NCBI RefSeq assembly: GCF_000021565.1 | Contig: NC_012440.1 | Coordinates: 376,672-440,671, forward strand | Length of the DNA stretch: 64,000 nt | Origin: Persephonella marina EX-H1 | GTDB lineage: Bacteria; Aquificota; Aquificia; Aquificales; Hydrogenothermaceae | Reading direction: 5' to 3' | Shown: in pieces, positions 21,018 through 30,513 of the stretch | Position numbering within the stretch: the stretch's first letter is position 1 | Layout: the number at the start of each line of letters is the position of its first letter | Translations under genes and position numbers: made by a program | The notes under the pieces: model-generated | Databases searched by the model: none | Told to the model about the DNA's origin: nothing | The model's input: only the letters and a program-made list of their open reading frames with translations

Positions 21018-21144
21018 CTTACTGACCTCCTTTAAAGTAGTGTTATTAATTTATTTTTTTATATTATTAATTTGTCTAATAATTTGATATTTAATCTAAT
21101 ATTCAGTTTTGTATAATTCAATATTTTTTCAAAATTTGATGAAC

Positions 21145-21429
21145 TTAAATCTTTTTTATTCCCTTCAAATCCTTGTATTTCTTAACCCAGTGGTGTATAG
21201 TCTGAACTTTTATATTTAACTTTTTTGATATCTCTGTAAGTGTATAGCCTTCCTTATAGAGGTTTACAGCTTCTCTTCTGATCTTGAAAGGATACTTCCT
21301 CTTTGATGCATTAATAGTAAATCTGTAATAGCATTCCTTACAGAGATATGTCTGCTTACCGTTTGCCTTGCCGTTCTTAACACACCTCTCTGATTCACAG
21401 TGAGGGCAACTTATCTTTTTTCCTCCCAT
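21145..21429 (-). CDS. zinc-ribbon/HTH protein related to IS1-type transposase N-termini
   Basis: 94 residues: a C4 zinc ribbon (CPHCESERCVKNGKANG, then YLCKECYYRF) followed by a helix-turn-helix (EAVNLYKEGYTLTEISKKL, then IKVQTIHHWVKKYK). The pair is typical of InsA-like DNA-binding modules of IS1-family transposases. No catalytic partner, inverted repeats or second transposase frame is seen nearby, so it is either a relic or a domesticated DNA-binding protein. It lies 127 bases upstream of, and in line with, the pilus operon, so a regulatory link is possible but unproven. Confidence 0.7.
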   Translation of the reverse strand: MGGKKISCPHCESERCVKNGKANGKQTYLCKECYYRFTINASKRKYPFKIRREAVNLYKEGYTLTEISKKLNIKVQTIHHWVKKYKDLKGIKKI

Positions 21430-21569
21430 GGCTCCCCCTATTCAGAGCATTTATTAATTATTATTAATTTTTTATTATCTTTTTAGTAATGATTGTAAAC
21501 AGATTTTACATTAGGATATCAGTAATGGCAACTATTTTTAAGAAATGATGATAGTTATCCTTTACAGTT

Positions 21570-21599
21570 TGAAGTTTATATATCTGAAGGTTTATAATA
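21570..21599 (+). promoter_or_regulatory. probable promoter for hemC
   Basis: TTGAAG (21570-21575), 18-base spacer, TATAAT (21594-21599), about 30 bases before the TTG start of hemC. Confidence 0.5.
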
Positions 21600-21629
21600 G
21601 CTTTAAAAATAATTTTCCGGGGTTTTATA

Positions 21630-22556
21630 TTGAGGATAAGAATAGGAACAAGAAAAAGTAAACTTGCCCTCTGGCAGGCAAATTATATTGCAGATCAGCT
21701 GAAGAAACATTTTCCTGATCTGGAAGTTGAACTTGTAAAGATAGTTACTAAAGGTGACAAGATCCTTGATGTCCCACTTGCTAAGGTGGGAGGGAAAGGT
21801 CTTTTTGTTAAAGAGATAGAGGAAGCTATGCTCAGAAATGAGATAGATATAGCTGTTCATTCTTTAAAGGATGTTCCAACATACTTTCCTGAAGGTCTTG
21901 GGCTTGTTGCTATCACCGAGAGGGAAGATCCAAGGGATGCTTTCCTGTCTGTTAAATACAACTCCATTGAGGATATGCCTGAAGGGGCTGTTCTTGGTAC
22001 GAGCTCTCTTAGAAGAAAAGCCCAGATAATGATGAAAAGAAAAGATATCCGTATAGAAGACCTTAGAGGGAATGTTGATACGAGAATAAGAAAGCTTGAA
22101 GAAGGCCAGTATGACGGGATTATCCTCGCCTATGCAGGTCTTAAAAGACTTGGACTTGAGGGTAAGGTCAGACAGATACTCCAGCCTGATTATATGATAC
22201 CTGCTGTTGCACAGGGATTTCTTGGAATTGAGGCAAGGCTTGATGATGAAAAAACAAGGGAGATAGTATCGGTTCTTAATCATAGAGAAAGTGAGATAAG
22301 GGCAAAAGCTGAGAGGGCATTCTTAAAAACACTTGAAGGTGGCTGTCAGGTTCCACTTGCAGGATACTCTGAGATAGTAAATGGAAAGCTGAAGATAACT
22401 GGGTTTGTTTCTGATCTTACAGGAGATAGAGTTTTCAGGGATAGTATGGAAGGAAGTCTTGAAGATGCTGAGAGTTTAGGTGTTAAGCTTGCAGAAAAAC
22501 TGCTTTCAGATGGAGCAAAGGAAGTTCTTGAAGAAATATACTCCGGATCAGAATAA
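21630..22556 (+). CDS. hemC: hydroxymethylbilane synthase (porphobilinogen deaminase)
   Basis: 308 residues. Polymerises four porphobilinogens into hydroxymethylbilane for haem and sirohaem. RIGTRKSKLALWQA start, KEIEEAMLRNEIDIAVHSLKD active-site region, LRGNVDTR, and cofactor cysteine C239 in EGGCQVPLAG. TTG start. Its substrate-forming enzyme, HemB, is at 34900-35877. Confidence 0.97.
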   Translation: MRIRIGTRKSKLALWQANYIADQLKKHFPDLEVELVKIVTKGDKILDVPLAKVGGKGLFVKEIEEAMLRNEIDIAVHSLKDVPTYFPEGLGLVAITEREDPRDAFLSVKYNSIEDMPEGAVLGTSSLRRKAQIMMKRKDIRIEDLRGNVDTRIRKLEEGQYDGIILAYAGLKRLGLEGKVRQILQPDYMIPAVAQGFLGIEARLDDEKTREIVSVLNHRESEIRAKAERAFLKTLEGGCQVPLAGYSEIVNGKLKITGFVSDLTGDRVFRDSMEGSLEDAESLGVKLAEKLLSDGAKEVLEEIYSGSE

Positions 22557-22562
22557 AAACAG

Positions 22563-23936
22563 ATGTTTAAAATTAATCTATTAAGTGATAAGTACATTTT
22601 ATCGCTTATTATACTGGGTGTCCTTTCTTTATTCCCTAATATAAATGTTTATGAGTTTAGAGGAGAGGAATCTCTTAGGGTGATCGTTTCCTATGAGATG
22701 GTTAAATCTGGAAATTTTCTTCAGCCAACATTCCTTGGTGATCTTTACTTTAATAAGCCACCTTTGTTTAACTGGTTCATAGCTATTTCATCCTTTCTTA
22801 TACCATGGTCAGAACTGACAGCAAGGATTGTTACAATTATTTTCTTATCTTTGACTCTCCTGCTTATTTACAGATTTTCTTACAAAATATTCAGTGATAA
22901 AATTACAGCCCTTTTTTCTTCCCTTATATATCTGACCTTTACTGATATTCTGTTCTGGTATGGATATTTAGCCGAGATTGATGTAACACTCGCCTTTTTT
23001 ATCTTCCTGATGATCTATTTCCAGTATTTTGGATTTATTGAGAACAGAAAGGATTATATATTACTGTCAGGAGTTGTTGCTGGGCTTTCCTTTCTGTTAA
23101 AAGGTTTTCCTGCACTGGTGTTTTTCGGTATCACTTATTTCGCACTCATTATTTTTACAAGGAGATTTAAAGAGTTTTTAAATCCTTTTTTATATATATC
23201 TGCGGGAATTTCAATCCTTATACCTGCCTTGTGGATACTGAACACTGCTGACCCAGAAAGGTATATTCAAAAACTGTTTCTTGAGAGTATAGTGAGAACA
23301 AGGGGTGGGTCGGATATACTGAAATTCTTAACACATCTTGTTGAGTATCCTCTTCTGAATATAAAACAGCTTATTCCAGGTGTTATTTTTGCTTTTATTG
23401 TTATATTTCTACATTTCAGGAAGAAGCTTTCCATCGTTCTGCCGGAAAATATAAAACTTCTTCTTTTTATTGTTGCTCTGAACTATATTCCTTATATACT
23501 TGCTGTAGAGAGTAGAGGAAGGTATGTTATTCCTCTCTTTCCTGTTCTCGCTGTTGTCTTTGGATACATTTTGGTTAAAGCTCAAAAGGAAAAACTTCTC
23601 AGGGCATTTGTTTATACAGCTTTATTTTTTATAACTGTCAGATTCCTTCTGGGGTTTATTGGTTTCCCAATTTTAATGGAAAAGAAAGCATCAAGGAAAA
23701 AAGTAGCCTACGATATTATCCAAGAAGTTGATATCTCTAAAAATATTGCCTGTGACTGCTCTCCTGAAAAGTCTGTATGTCTTTATATAGATTTTGAGAA
23801 GGGAGAGCCTTTAAAAAAATCTAAATATATGAAGAACTGGGATTATCTGATAGACTGTTCTGGTAATAAAAAGGGAAACCTGCTTAAAGTTTATGATCTG
23901 AAAGGTAAAAAGATATATCTGTATGAAAAAAGATGA
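22563..23936 (+). CDS. GT39/ArnT-like glycosyltransferase
   Basis: 457 residues, about ten hydrophobic helices. N-terminal luminal-loop features of the PMT/ArnT family are visible: FRGEESLRVIVSYEMVKSG with the acidic catalytic region, then FNKPPLFNW and ELTARIV. Such enzymes transfer sugars from polyprenyl-phosphate donors to lipid A or proteins on the periplasmic face. Its stop overlaps the MsbA-like gene start by four bases and a PAP2 phosphatase follows, pointing to envelope lipid modification. The exact sugar and acceptor are unknown. Confidence 0.8.
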   Translation: MFKINLLSDKYILSLIILGVLSLFPNINVYEFRGEESLRVIVSYEMVKSGNFLQPTFLGDLYFNKPPLFNWFIAISSFLIPWSELTARIVTIIFLSLTLLLIYRFSYKIFSDKITALFSSLIYLTFTDILFWYGYLAEIDVTLAFFIFLMIYFQYFGFIENRKDYILLSGVVAGLSFLLKGFPALVFFGITYFALIIFTRRFKEFLNPFLYISAGISILIPALWILNTADPERYIQKLFLESIVRTRGGSDILKFLTHLVEYPLLNIKQLIPGVIFAFIVIFLHFRKKLSIVLPENIKLLLFIVALNYIPYILAVESRGRYVIPLFPVLAVVFGYILVKAQKEKLLRAFVYTALFFITVRFLLGFIGFPILMEKKASRKKVAYDIIQEVDISKNIACDCSPEKSVCLYIDFEKGEPLKKSKYMKNWDYLIDCSGNKKGNLLKVYDLKGKKIYLYEKR

Positions 23937-25648
23937 AGAAAGACATTAGTTTTTTACTTTCACTTTTTAAAAAGTACTGGGTTCTGCTTTTCCTGGCAAT
24001 CGCTGGAAGTCTCCTTGAGTCAGGAGCTTTAGCCGGACTTGCATATATAGTTAAGAATATTGTTGATGATGTTTTTGTATCAAAAAGCTATGAAAGTCTC
24101 GTTTTTGTTACAGCTGTTCTTATTATACTTGCGTCAGCAAAACAGATAGGATTTTTCCTCAAAAACTATGTTTACCCTCTGATAGTTTACAAAGGGATTA
24201 AAAATATAAGGGAAAATATATACGGTAAACTTCTTAATACACAGCCTTCATTTCTATTTAAACACTCATACGGTGATATACTGAGCAGACTCACAAATGA
24301 TCTTGAGAGATTTTCCCAGATTGTTACATCATTTGGAACAAATGTGATAACTGAAACATTTACGGTTATGGCCATAATCGTTCTTCTTATATACAGAGAC
24401 TGGAAGATGTTTTTAATATTCCTTGTAGCTGTTCCTTTTCTCACAGTTGCTCTCGGATTCTTTGGAGAGAAAAGAAAGAAATACTCAAAAAAACTTCAGG
24501 AGAGTTACGGGGATTACACTCAGCATCTAAACCAGCTTTTAACGGGTTTTGAGGTTGTTAAGCTTTTCAGCCAGAAGGTATTTTTCAAGATATTCAGGAT
24601 TATAAATGAAAATCTTTACCACAGGGAGAAGAAAAACAAGTTTTATGAGACTGTATATCTTTCTTCGGTTGAGATAATAGCCTACACAGCAACAGCAGGA
24701 ATAATATTTTACGGCGGATACAGAATAATAAATGAAGAGATAACAGCAGGGGATTTTTTCTCATTTTTAGGTGGTGTTCTGATACTTGTAAACTCAATGC
24801 AGGTTCTTCAAAGGGGTCTTGTTCAGCTTAAAGCCCTATCTCCCGTTATTGAAAGAATAAAATTCCTTTTAGATATGCCTGAGGAAAAAGATGAAGGAAT
24901 AGAGTTTGAGGGTTTGAAGGACAGGATCGTTTATAAAAATGTATCCCTTAAGATTGATAACAACCAGATACTTAAAGATGTAAACCTTAAGATAAATAAA
25001 GGAGAAAAACTTGGTATTGTCGGACTTACAGGATCTGGAAAATCAACCGTTGTAAAGATACTTCCAGGATTAATAAAAGATTATGAGGGAAATGTTTTTA
25101 TTGATGATCATGAGCTCAGAGAGTATTCAGTCTCCTCTTTGAGAAAACATATAGGCGTGATATCTCAGGATGTTTTTATCTTTAATGATACTTTGAGAAA
25201 CAATCTGCTTATAGCAAAACCAGATGCAACAGATGAGGAGTTATATCAGGCCTTAAAAAAGGCAAAGGCGGATTTTGTTTTCAGTATGGAGAATGGCCTT
25301 GATACTGTTCTTGGTGAGAAAGGATCAAGACTCTCGGGAGGGGAGAGACAGAGAATATCTATAGCGAGGATATTCCTTAAAGATCCGGACATACTTATTA
25401 TTGATGAGGGAACATCTGCCCTTGATGTTGAGACTGAAGAGTATGTGATGGAGGAGATTAAGGAACATTTCTCAGACAGAACAGTAATAATGATAACCCA
25501 CAGACTTAAGATACTTGATATATGCGATAGGATAGCCGTTATGGATAAAGGGACTGTTGTTGAGGAAGGGACAAAAAAAGAGCTTCTTGAGAAAAAAGGT
25601 ATCTTTTACAGATTTTTCTCACTATCACAAACTGATGATAAAATATAA
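23933..25648 (+). CDS. msbA: MsbA-like lipid exporter, ABC type
   Basis: 571 residues, a half-transporter: six-helix membrane domain (1-310) then ATPase with Walker A GLTGSGKST (364-372), signature LSGGERQR and Walker B ILIIDEGTSALD, then the H-loop ITHR. MsbA flips lipid A-core across the inner membrane; LPS genes kdsA and hldE in the window make that the best guess. Other lipid or drug exporters of this family remain possible. Confidence 0.85.
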   Translation: MKKDISFLLSLFKKYWVLLFLAIAGSLLESGALAGLAYIVKNIVDDVFVSKSYESLVFVTAVLIILASAKQIGFFLKNYVYPLIVYKGIKNIRENIYGKLLNTQPSFLFKHSYGDILSRLTNDLERFSQIVTSFGTNVITETFTVMAIIVLLIYRDWKMFLIFLVAVPFLTVALGFFGEKRKKYSKKLQESYGDYTQHLNQLLTGFEVVKLFSQKVFFKIFRIINENLYHREKKNKFYETVYLSSVEIIAYTATAGIIFYGGYRIINEEITAGDFFSFLGGVLILVNSMQVLQRGLVQLKALSPVIERIKFLLDMPEEKDEGIEFEGLKDRIVYKNVSLKIDNNQILKDVNLKINKGEKLGIVGLTGSGKSTVVKILPGLIKDYEGNVFIDDHELREYSVSSLRKHIGVISQDVFIFNDTLRNNLLIAKPDATDEELYQALKKAKADFVFSMENGLDTVLGEKGSRLSGGERQRISIARIFLKDPDILIIDEGTSALDVETEEYVMEEIKEHFSDRTVIMITHRLKILDICDRIAVMDKGTVVEEGTKKELLEKKGIFYRFFSLSQTDDKI

Positions 25649-25671
25649 TCTAAAACTGTCCTGAGGGTAAG

Positions 25672-26763
25672 TTGGTATACTTGGTACTTTTTTTTATAAT
25701 CATCTTATTTCTGACTTTTTTATTTTATGTAGAGTTCAGACCGATTAAGAAGATAAAAATAGACGAGAAAAGTATATCTTCACTGTCAGAAAGTTTTCCT
25801 GAAGAGATATACAGATATAATGTTATATCCCATATACATACTCAGTTTTCATTTGATTCCCTTGGTAAACCTTCAGATATAAGAAGGGCTATGGAAGTTA
25901 ATGAGATTGATTTTGTCTTTGTTACGGATCATGATAACGATAACTACAGATTTTTTGAGGATGGTAAGGTTTTCGCAGGTATAGAAAAGAACACACCAGA
26001 TGGAAGACTGCTTCTTCTGGGAAATGAGGTTCCTGTCATATCACATCCTAATAACTTTGAGTTTGAACATTATAGATGGAAGGGAGAGTTCAAGGAAGAT
26101 CATCTTTATGAGATCATAGACATAAAGGACGGTATTGTATGGAACAAGCTTATTACAGGACTTACACTTATCAAAAATATTCTCCTCTACCCTTTTACCA
26201 GGAATATTCTCCATAAATGGAATGCACTTATACCCCTTGATAAATGGGTTGATCTTTATTTTGAGAGAGCAAAGGGGCTAAAACTTATAGGTGGTCTTGA
26301 TCTTCATATTAAGCTTGTTTATCAGGAACATACACACGGTATTCTGATACCTTCATACCAGGAAGGGTTTAAATGGCTTGTGAACAAAGTTTTTTCAAAA
26401 AGTGAGATAAAAGATAAGAAGGATATACTTGAGGCTTTAAGGAAAGGACTGCTTTATATATCTCTTAAAAGGAAGGAAGGTTACTTCTGGGGAAGTAACG
26501 GTTTTAATATCTACCTTTTCTGGGAGAAGATGCCCGTTGGGTCATCAATTAACTGTGATTTCAGAGAGTTAAAAACAGTAAAGATACTGAAATGTAATAA
26601 CAGTCCTGTTCTTGTAACTGAGGAAAACAGATTTTCCTACGTTGCCTACAGGGCAGGCTATTACCATTTTGAGGTTTATGAGTACGATTTTAAGATAGGG
26701 AATCTTTATTTTGGCGTGAGACCTGTTGCTGTTACAAATATATTTGAGGTTGTAAATGTCTGA
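25672..26763 (+). CDS. membrane-anchored PHP-domain protein
   Basis: 363 residues. An N-terminal transmembrane helix (1-22) precedes a PHP-like metallo-phosphoesterase region: SHIHTQFSFDS (first His pair), FVFVTDHDND and GNEVPVISHP. The normal PHP motif order is thus present through residue 125 or so. Start TTG after GAGGGTAAG. Operon position between the MsbA-like exporter and a PAP2 phosphatase hints at a phospholipid or undecaprenyl-phosphate role, which is inference. Confidence 0.7.
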   Translation: MVYLVLFFIIILFLTFLFYVEFRPIKKIKIDEKSISSLSESFPEEIYRYNVISHIHTQFSFDSLGKPSDIRRAMEVNEIDFVFVTDHDNDNYRFFEDGKVFAGIEKNTPDGRLLLLGNEVPVISHPNNFEFEHYRWKGEFKEDHLYEIIDIKDGIVWNKLITGLTLIKNILLYPFTRNILHKWNALIPLDKWVDLYFERAKGLKLIGGLDLHIKLVYQEHTHGILIPSYQEGFKWLVNKVFSKSEIKDKKDILEALRKGLLYISLKRKEGYFWGSNGFNIYLFWEKMPVGSSINCDFRELKTVKILKCNNSPVLVTEENRFSYVAYRAGYYHFEVYEYDFKIGNLYFGVRPVAVTNIFEVVNV

Positions 26764-27301
26764 AAAAAGAAGAATACCAAATGACTGGCAGTTAAAGATA
26801 AAATGGAATGTGAAACTTTTCTATCTTATAAACTCAAGAAGATCCAGGTTTTTAGATAGATTTTACAGGTACTACTTCAGACTTGGAAAGAGCTACACAC
26901 TTCCTGTCTTTCTTCCTTTCTTTTACTACTCTGGAGGCCTGGAAAGCCTTATACATCTTGCTATAGCCCTTTTAATAACCGGTATACTGATGCCTTCTAT
27001 AAAATACACATTCAGACATAAAAGACCCTACGTTCTTCTTGAGAATGTAAACCTCCTTGAGCCTGTAACATTAAAGAGCTTCCCTTCAGCCGATACAGCT
27101 TACGCCTTTACCATTTTTGGTGTTATGCTCTTTTATGGTAGTCTCCCCATTATTCTGCTCTTCTTTGTTTATGCGGTTTTAATAGCCTACGGGAGAGTAT
27201 ATATGGGTGCTCATTTTCCCATCGATGTGTTGACAGGCGGAGTTATTGGTTTTCTTTCAGCAGTTTTTGGTTATGCTATACTCGGATATCTTTCCTTCTG
27301 A
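26756..27301 (+). CDS. PAP2-type membrane phosphatase
   Basis: 181 residues with several hydrophobic segments and the three acid-phosphatase motifs: [17 protein letters not shown] and [13 protein letters not shown]. The middle motif usually reads PSGH; here the histidine is aspartate (PSAD), a change also met in lipid A phosphatase relatives. Overlaps the previous gene by eight bases and overlaps convergent pdxJ by 26. Likely dephosphorylates a lipid on the periplasmic side. Confidence 0.8.
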
Positions 27302-28016
27302 CCTCATTTATCAGCTTTTTCATCTTTCTTACAGCCTCATCAAGCCCGAGGAATATAGCATTTGCTATTATTGAGTGCCCTATATTCAGCTCCTCAATCT
27401 CTTCTATCTCAGCAACAGGCTGGACATTTGTGTATGTCAGTCCGTGTCCTGCAAAAACTTTCAGGCCGAGACTTCTTCCGTAAACGGCAGCTTTTTTAAT
27501 TCTGAAGATCTCATTATCCCTTTCTTTATCTGACCTTGCGTTTGCATACTCTCCTGTATGAATCTCAACAGCGTCTGCTCCCACTTCCATAGATGCCTTT
27601 ATCTGCTCTTCCACAGGATCAACAAATGTTGCAACATTTATCCCGTTATCCTTTAACTCTTTTATAAATTCTCTCAGGTAGTCAGTCATTGATACAACGT
27701 CAAGGCCTCCCTCTGTTGTTATCTCTTCCCTTTTTTCAGGAACAATTGTGACCCTGTCGGGTTTTATTCTTATAGCTATCTGTTTCATCTCCTCTGTGGC
27801 TGCCATCTCCATATTTAGAGGTATTTCTGTTATAACAGCCCTGAGTTTTTCAACATCAGAGTCCTGTATATGCCTTCTGTCTTCCCTCAGATGGAATGTT
27901 ATCTGGTCTGCTCCTGCGTCTCTTGCTATGATAGCACCTTTAACAGGATCAGGCTCATATGTTTTCCTTGCCTCTCTTACTGTTGCTATATGATCTATAT
28001 TTACACCTAATCTCAT
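27276..28016 (-). CDS. pdxJ: pyridoxine 5'-phosphate synthase
   Basis: 246 residues. Joins 3-amino-2-oxopropyl phosphate and deoxyxylulose 5-phosphate to make pyridoxine phosphate. [17 protein letters not shown] start, [23 protein letters not shown] and GHGLTYTNV are all diagnostic. Ribosome site AAAGGAGAG just upstream. Divergent from the amidase gene. Confidence 0.97.
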
Positions 28017-28102
28017 CGTTCTCTCCTTTAAGAATATTATTTTTAAGCCGATAATAATAAAACATTATAGCATCAGGTTTTTTACGGGGGTTATGCTTTA
28101 TA

Positions 28103-29287
28103 ATGGTAAGAATTTTTATAGTATTCTTTATGCTATTTAATCTTGCCTACGCTTTTCAGGTAAGGACAGGGGAGCATAAACAGTTTTACAGATTTGTATT
28201 TGAAACAGGCAAAAAGGTTCATTTTGAGGAGATACCTTTTCTTGACCAGAAGGTTGTTGTTCTTAGTATAGAGGGTAAACCCGAAAATCTGATCATGCTT
28301 AAAGATAAAGATCTAAAAAAGTATATTAAAGCTGTAGATATCATAAAAAGCGGGGATACTACAAAGTTTGTTTTTGAGCTTTCAGATGATGTCTCCGAGT
28401 ATAAGATATTCACACTAAAAAAGCCATTCAGGATTGTTATAGATTTTATAAAGGGAGCTAAAGTAAAAGGAATACAAAGAATAGAAAAGAGATATGATAT
28501 AGATATAGTTAAATCTGACAGGATAAAAACAAAAAAAGTAAAACTTATAGATGATCCTATCTTTAGTATTCTGACAAAAAGAGATCTGGAGATTGAAATA
28601 CCTGAAAGTTTTGTAGGTGATAAAAAGATAGTTGTTATAGATCCGGGACATGGAGGAAGAGATCCGGGAGCTATTCATAACGGTCTTGTTGAGAAAGATG
28701 TAAACCTTAAGATAGCAAAGAGATTAAAAAAAATTATTGAAAAGGATCCAAGATTTAAGGTGTATCTCACACGTGAAGATGACAGGTTTGTTTCCCTTTA
28801 CAAAAGAACAGTCTTTGCTGTTAAAAAAAGAGCAGATATATTCATAAGTATTCACTGCAACTCCTCTCCTACACTTAAAGAGTCCGGAACATACATATAC
28901 ACGCTGAATTTGAGAGGAGCAAGGTCAAAACTGGCAAAGCTTGTTGAGATGAGGGAGAACAAGGCTGTTGTTGATTATGTAAGGGTAAGCACAAATCCTG
29001 TAGTTAACAGGATAGTTGCTGATCTTGCGATAAGCAGTACAATGACAGAGGGTCTGAATTTTGCAAAATACCTGAAAAGGTATCTGAAGGATGTTACAGA
29101 TTTCAGAGATATTGATTCGGCAAACTTTGCTGTTCTGAAAACACCCGGGATACCATCTGTTCTCATAGAGACACTTTATCTTACAGATCCTTTAGATGCA
29201 TACCTTTTAAAAAATGATCTTTTTATAGAAAACTTCAGCCTGTCCGTTTATAATGCTATTGTTGATTACTTTTTTGAGAAGAAGTAA
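28103..29287 (+). CDS. amiC: N-acetylmuramoyl-L-alanine amidase with AMIN domain
   Basis: 394 residues. Signal peptide (1-17), an AMIN domain (about 18-125; FRFVFETGKKV, KPFRIVIDFI) that targets the septum or peptidoglycan, then an Amidase_3 zinc domain (about 175-390) with VIDPGHGGRDPGA, the Glu in GLVEKDVNLKIA, and SIHCNSSP. It cleaves the peptide from MurNAc during cell separation. A TATAAT sequence overlaps the ATG and so is unlikely to be its promoter. One-base overlap with coaX. Confidence 0.93.
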   Translation: MVRIFIVFFMLFNLAYAFQVRTGEHKQFYRFVFETGKKVHFEEIPFLDQKVVVLSIEGKPENLIMLKDKDLKKYIKAVDIIKSGDTTKFVFELSDDVSEYKIFTLKKPFRIVIDFIKGAKVKGIQRIEKRYDIDIVKSDRIKTKKVKLIDDPIFSILTKRDLEIEIPESFVGDKKIVVIDPGHGGRDPGAIHNGLVEKDVNLKIAKRLKKIIEKDPRFKVYLTREDDRFVSLYKRTVFAVKKRADIFISIHCNSSPTLKESGTYIYTLNLRGARSKLAKLVEMRENKAVVDYVRVSTNPVVNRIVADLAISSTMTEGLNFAKYLKRYLKDVTDFRDIDSANFAVLKTPGIPSVLIETLYLTDPLDAYLLKNDLFIENFSLSVYNAIVDYFFEKK

Positions 29288-30054
29288 TGATACTCGGGAT
29301 AGATATAGGAAACACAACATCTGAGTTCGGTTTTATCTACAACGGAAAAAGGATAAACAGTTACAAACTAAGGTCTGATCACACAAAGACTGTTGACGAC
29401 TGGCTTATTGATATATCTGCCATTTTCAGTATTGAAGGAATGAAAAAGGAATCTGTCAAAGATTGTGTTATCTCATCAGTTGTTCCACCACTTGAAGACA
29501 GGATATATTCAGCATGTAAGAAATTTTTAGGGAAGAAGCCTCTCAGAATAGGGAAAGAGCTTAAGGTTCCTATAAAAATTAACTATAAAAATCCTGAAGA
29601 GGTGGGAATCGACAGGGTTGTTAATGCTTTTGCAGGTGTGAAAAGATACGGAAAACCTTTAATTCTTGTTGATCTTGGAACTGCCATAACATTTGATGTT
29701 GTTAATCAGAAAGGGGAGTATGAAGGCGGGGCTATATTTCCAGGAATAGACAGCAGTATAGAAGCCCTGTTTTCAAAAACAGCAAAACTTCCAAAGGTAA
29801 GTATAGAAAATGTTAAAAAGGTTGTCGGTAAAACAACAGTAGAGAGTATCCAGTCAGGTATATTTTTCGGTTATATATCACTTATAGAGGGGATGATAAA
29901 AAGGATTATAAGGGAAAAGGGTTTCAGTCCAAAAGTTATTCTTACAGGTGGGAGCGGTGAGATAATAACAAAAGGTCTTGAGATTGACCATATTTTTGAT
30001 ATGTATCTATCACTTGAGGGGATATACGATATATACAGCTATCACGGAAATTAG
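29287..30054 (+). CDS. coaX: type III pantothenate kinase
   Basis: 255 residues. First step of coenzyme A synthesis. ASKHA-fold motifs: ILGIDIGNTTSEFG, EEVGIDRVVNAFAG, LVDLGTAITFDVV and EGGAIFPGI. Begins on the last base of the amidase stop codon. Confidence 0.96.
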   Translation: MILGIDIGNTTSEFGFIYNGKRINSYKLRSDHTKTVDDWLIDISAIFSIEGMKKESVKDCVISSVVPPLEDRIYSACKKFLGKKPLRIGKELKVPIKINYKNPEEVGIDRVVNAFAGVKRYGKPLILVDLGTAITFDVVNQKGEYEGGAIFPGIDSSIEALFSKTAKLPKVSIENVKKVVGKTTVESIQSGIFFGYISLIEGMIKRIIREKGFSPKVILTGGSGEIITKGLEIDHIFDMYLSLEGIYDIYSYHGN

Positions 30055-30126
30055 TTGCTTTTTGAACTATTTGCGTTTAGTATAAATATATCAGAACATA
30101 ATTATTAAATTAAGGAGGTTAGCGCC

Positions 30127-30246
30127 ATGGAGATGACCTACGGAGGAGTACCAACAGCAGAGGTAATCCTTTTTGTACTTATGCTTGCTATGCTTTTAGT
30201 GTTATGGGGAAGAATTATGTACCAGATGGGAACTAAAGACAAATAG
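30127..30246 (+). CDS. 39-residue single-helix membrane protein
   Basis: A short frame with a strong ribosome site (TAAGGAGG, then ATG nine bases on): MEMTYGGVPTAEVI, a hydrophobic helix rich in Leu and Met (about 13-27), and a short charged tail ending GTKDK. It is followed nine bases later by an unknown 85-residue gene. The topology suggests a small subunit or regulator of a membrane complex; no family is recognised. Confidence 0.6.
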   Translation: MEMTYGGVPTAEVILFVLMLAMLLVLWGRIMYQMGTKDK

Positions 30247-30255
30247 GAGTAATTA

Positions 30256-30513
30256 ATGGCAAATGAAGAGACTAAGGCCTACCCGTTTGCGCTGGTAGGT
30301 TTTTTTGTTACAGATAAGGATGTAAATGAGGCTTTCAGGCAGAATGTAACACCTGAGGAGCTTGAGAAGCTTCAGGAGCTTCTCAAAAAAACAATATTTG
30401 CTGAGGATGTTGATATTGCTATAGCACCTTTTGTTGTTCCACCGGATCAGGTTAATGATGCTTTACAACAGCTTGCAGAAGCTATCTTTTCTCAGGAGGA
30501 AGAGCAGGGATAA
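30256..30513 (+). CDS. hypothetical 85-residue protein
   Basis: Soluble, acidic protein with a mostly helical composition and a central PFVVPPDQVNDALQQL segment. The repeated pattern of VTDKDVNEAFRQNV and VPPDQVNDALQQL suggests two related halves. The ribosome site (TAGGAGTAATTA) is good, and the stop overlaps dapB by one base, so expression with dapB and the 39-residue protein is likely. No family recognised. Confidence 0.75.
   Translation: MANEETKAYPFALVGFFVTDKDVNEAFRQNVTPEELEKLQELLKKTIFAEDVDIAIAPFVVPPDQVNDALQQLAEAIFSQEEEQG

Noticed and set aside
28099-28104. TATAAT as promoter of the amidase gene
   Set aside because: It overlaps the ATG start codon, so transcription would begin inside the coding region and remove the signal peptide.
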